Below are positions 21,810 through 22,567 of a stretch of DNA of 22,567 nt, piece after piece. Location: assembly GCA_964435475.1 (NCBI GenBank), contig CAYSZB010000039.1, forward strand, positions 1 to 22,567, given 5' to 3'. The position numbers and the translations under genes were made by a program. The notes below the pieces were generated by a model. That model was not told the DNA's origin and did not search any database. It worked only from the letters and a program-made list of their open reading frames with translations. This DNA comes from CAYSZB01 sp964435475. Lineage in GTDB: Bacteria; Chloroflexota; Anaerolineae; Anaerolineales; Anaerolineaceae. Numbering within the stretch: position 1 is the stretch's first letter; each line of letters starts with the position of its first letter.

Positions 21810-22274
21810 TTATTGATGAAAATTTTGGAGGATCAACAACGGTTCCTGGTTATCCGGTTCTTCAAGTAATGAGGCGCTGTAATGCGCATAGATGATCTTT
21901 CCATTTTGATCCACCAGGAAGACACTTGGCGTGCCAAAGGCAAAGAATTGCTTGACCTGCAAGTACTTTTCTGCAACCTTTGATCCTTTGTCACTTAAGA
22001 TCAAGTATGGTGGATCGTTCTGCCTGATATATCGCTCGATCATTTTGGGACCGTTGGGTACCATAACTAGGATGTTGGTCTCCAGCGCCTGGAATTTTTC
22101 GTGGTCATGACGCAACTGCGCCATATGATTGGTGCAGTGTGGTCAGGCAAAACCAAGATTGAAAACCAGCAGAACATTTTTGCTCTTGTAGATCTCAGAC
22201 AACGTATGTATCTGGCCTGTGAGATCCGGCAAGCTAAAATCAGGCGCAATATCACCAAATTTCAATTGGTCCAT
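21810..22274 (-). CDS. Selenocysteine-containing redoxin (AhpC/TSA-like, UPHC motif; TGA read as Sec)
   Basis: The complete − strand frame runs from ATG (22274) to TAA (21810), 154 residues, with one in-frame TGA at codon 44 (22145–22143). The protein starts MDQLKFGDIAPDFSLPDLTG, the usual redoxin opening, and the TGA lies in LLVFNLGFA-U-PHCTNHMAQL, where the family has a CPHC redox motif (the second Cys is C47). The C-terminal half keeps thioredoxin-fold features (FFAFGTPSVFLVDQNGKIIYAHY, with the cis-Pro region at GTPS). AAAGGA (22288–22283) lies 8 bases before the ATG and overlaps the upstream gene's stop codon. Starting at Met51 (22124) would discard the active site and half the fold. Hence selenocysteine is the favoured reading; a pseudogene or sequencing error is the alternative. 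Likely function: thiol/peroxide redox chemistry. Confidence 0.85.
22106..22125 (-). promoter_or_regulatory. Candidate bacterial SECIS hairpin
   Basis: On the − strand, AUGGCGC pairs with GCGUCAU (7 pairs, one G·U; an extra U·G pair at the base) around the apical loop AGUU. The loop G is 27 nt after the TGA at 22145–22143, inside the range of roughly 16–37 nt known for bacterial SECIS elements, which need a G in a small apical loop. It lies wholly in the coding sequence, as bacterial SECIS elements do. I judged the fold by eye only. Confidence 0.65.
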
Positions 22275-22286
22275 TAACAATTTCCT

Positions 22287-22567
22287 TTATCTTCCTAAAG
22301 GCATGATAATCCAAACAATGATCGACACAGCAAGACCGAAGATAATCCCTCCCAGGGCTTCGCCGGGTGAGTGACCGATCACCTCGCGCAGTTCTTTGAG
22401 TTCCTGTTCAGGCCAGACTTTTCTCTCAAATGCTTCTTTAATGATCATATTGATGCGTTGGGCGTGGTATCCTGCCTGGCGACGGACGCCTGTTGCATCG
22501 TAAATGACAATGCCTGAGATCGATAGAGCCAGGATGAAAAGCGGGTTGTCAAAACCGTGATAATAAC
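22287..22567 (-). CDS. Divergent PAP2 family protein (DUF212), partial
   Basis: The gene enters from the right edge, so its 5' end is missing; the − strand frame ends at TAA 22289–22287. The visible 92 residues show the family signature IVIYDATGVRRQAGYHAQRINMI, then WPEQELKELREVIGHSPGEALGGIIFGLAVSIIVWIIMPLGR, i.e. the D-x-x-G-V-R-R motif, an acidic stretch, the GHSP(G/E)E motif and a final membrane helix. Relatives are small integral membrane proteins related to acid phosphatases; their substrate is not established. The redoxin gene begins 12 bases after the stop, so the two probably form an operon. Confidence 0.9.
   Translation of the reverse strand, partial: YYHGFDNPLFILALSISGIVIYDATGVRRQAGYHAQRINMIIKEAFERKVWPEQELKELREVIGHSPGEALGGIIFGLAVSIIVWIIMPLGR

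Noticed and set aside
21810..22124. Redoxin starting at Met51 as a complete gene
   Set aside because: It would lack the redox motif and the first half of the thioredoxin fold. There is no ribosome binding site near 22124, whereas the longer frame has one.
22067..22258. 63-codon − strand open frame overlapping the redoxin
   Set aside because: It is in a different frame from the redoxin, has no recognisable family features, and arises only because the real gene is split by TGA.
1..22567. CRISPR arrays, insertion sequences, tRNA or rRNA genes
   Set aside because: No regularly spaced repeats, transposase-like frames, terminal inverted repeats or tRNA-like cloverleaf sequences were seen.

Overview
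The window is mostly the S10–spc–alpha ribosomal protein supercluster of a bacterium, read on the + strand from the last codons of tuf (position 1) to rpsI (17341). A small accessory region follows on both strands. Several points fit an anaerobic member of Chloroflexota, probably Anaerolineae: the order tuf–rpsJ–rplC…, the zinc-binding forms of S14, S4 and L36, the secY–adk–map block, rplQ followed by truA–rplM–rpsI, a tetrapyrrole-methylase/MazG fusion, and protein sequences that look Chloroflexota-like. This placement is inferred from gene order and recognised families. No database search was possible.

Layout. 1–3437: tuf end, rpsJ, a 290-base gap with promoter-like and hairpin elements, then rplC, rplD, rplW, rplB, rpsS. 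3440–5451: rplV, rpsC, rplP, rpmC, rpsQ. 5454–11019: the spc genes rplN, rplX (with a long Lys/Glu-rich tail), rplE, rpsN type Z, rpsH, rplF, rplR, rpsE, rpmD, rplO, secY. 11030–12471: adk and map. 12472–15647: a good promoter, then rpmJ, rpsM, rpsK, rpsD, rpoA, rplQ; infA, often found before rpmJ, is absent. 15680–17341: truA, rplM, rpsI. 17342–17485: three hairpins in a row, the last a strong intrinsic terminator. 17486–21794: a tetrapyrrole-methylase/MazG nucleotide pyrophosphohydrolase, the lipid II flippase gene murJ, and an iron–sulfur protein with a probable winged-helix N-terminus. 21810–22567, − strand: a divergent-PAP2 membrane protein (partial) followed by a thioredoxin-fold redoxin.

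The most interesting item is the − strand redoxin (21810–22274). A single in-frame TGA falls exactly where the first cysteine of the family's CPHC redox motif should be. Read as selenocysteine it gives a full 154-residue protein with a UPHC active site. A 7-bp hairpin with an AGUU loop lies 27 nt downstream, at the spacing expected of a bacterial SECIS element. A conventional gene caller would start this gene at Met51 and lose the active site.

Most genes in the ribosomal block are separated by fewer than 40 bases or overlap, so they are probably translated in a coupled way from long transcripts. Several of the larger junctions (rpsJ/rplC, rpsC/rplP, rpsM/rpsK, rpsD/rpoA, rplQ/truA, truA/rplM) carry compact hairpins just before the next ribosome binding site. 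rplP and rpsK also share an identical 14-nt leader. These are candidate sites for autoregulation or RNA processing.
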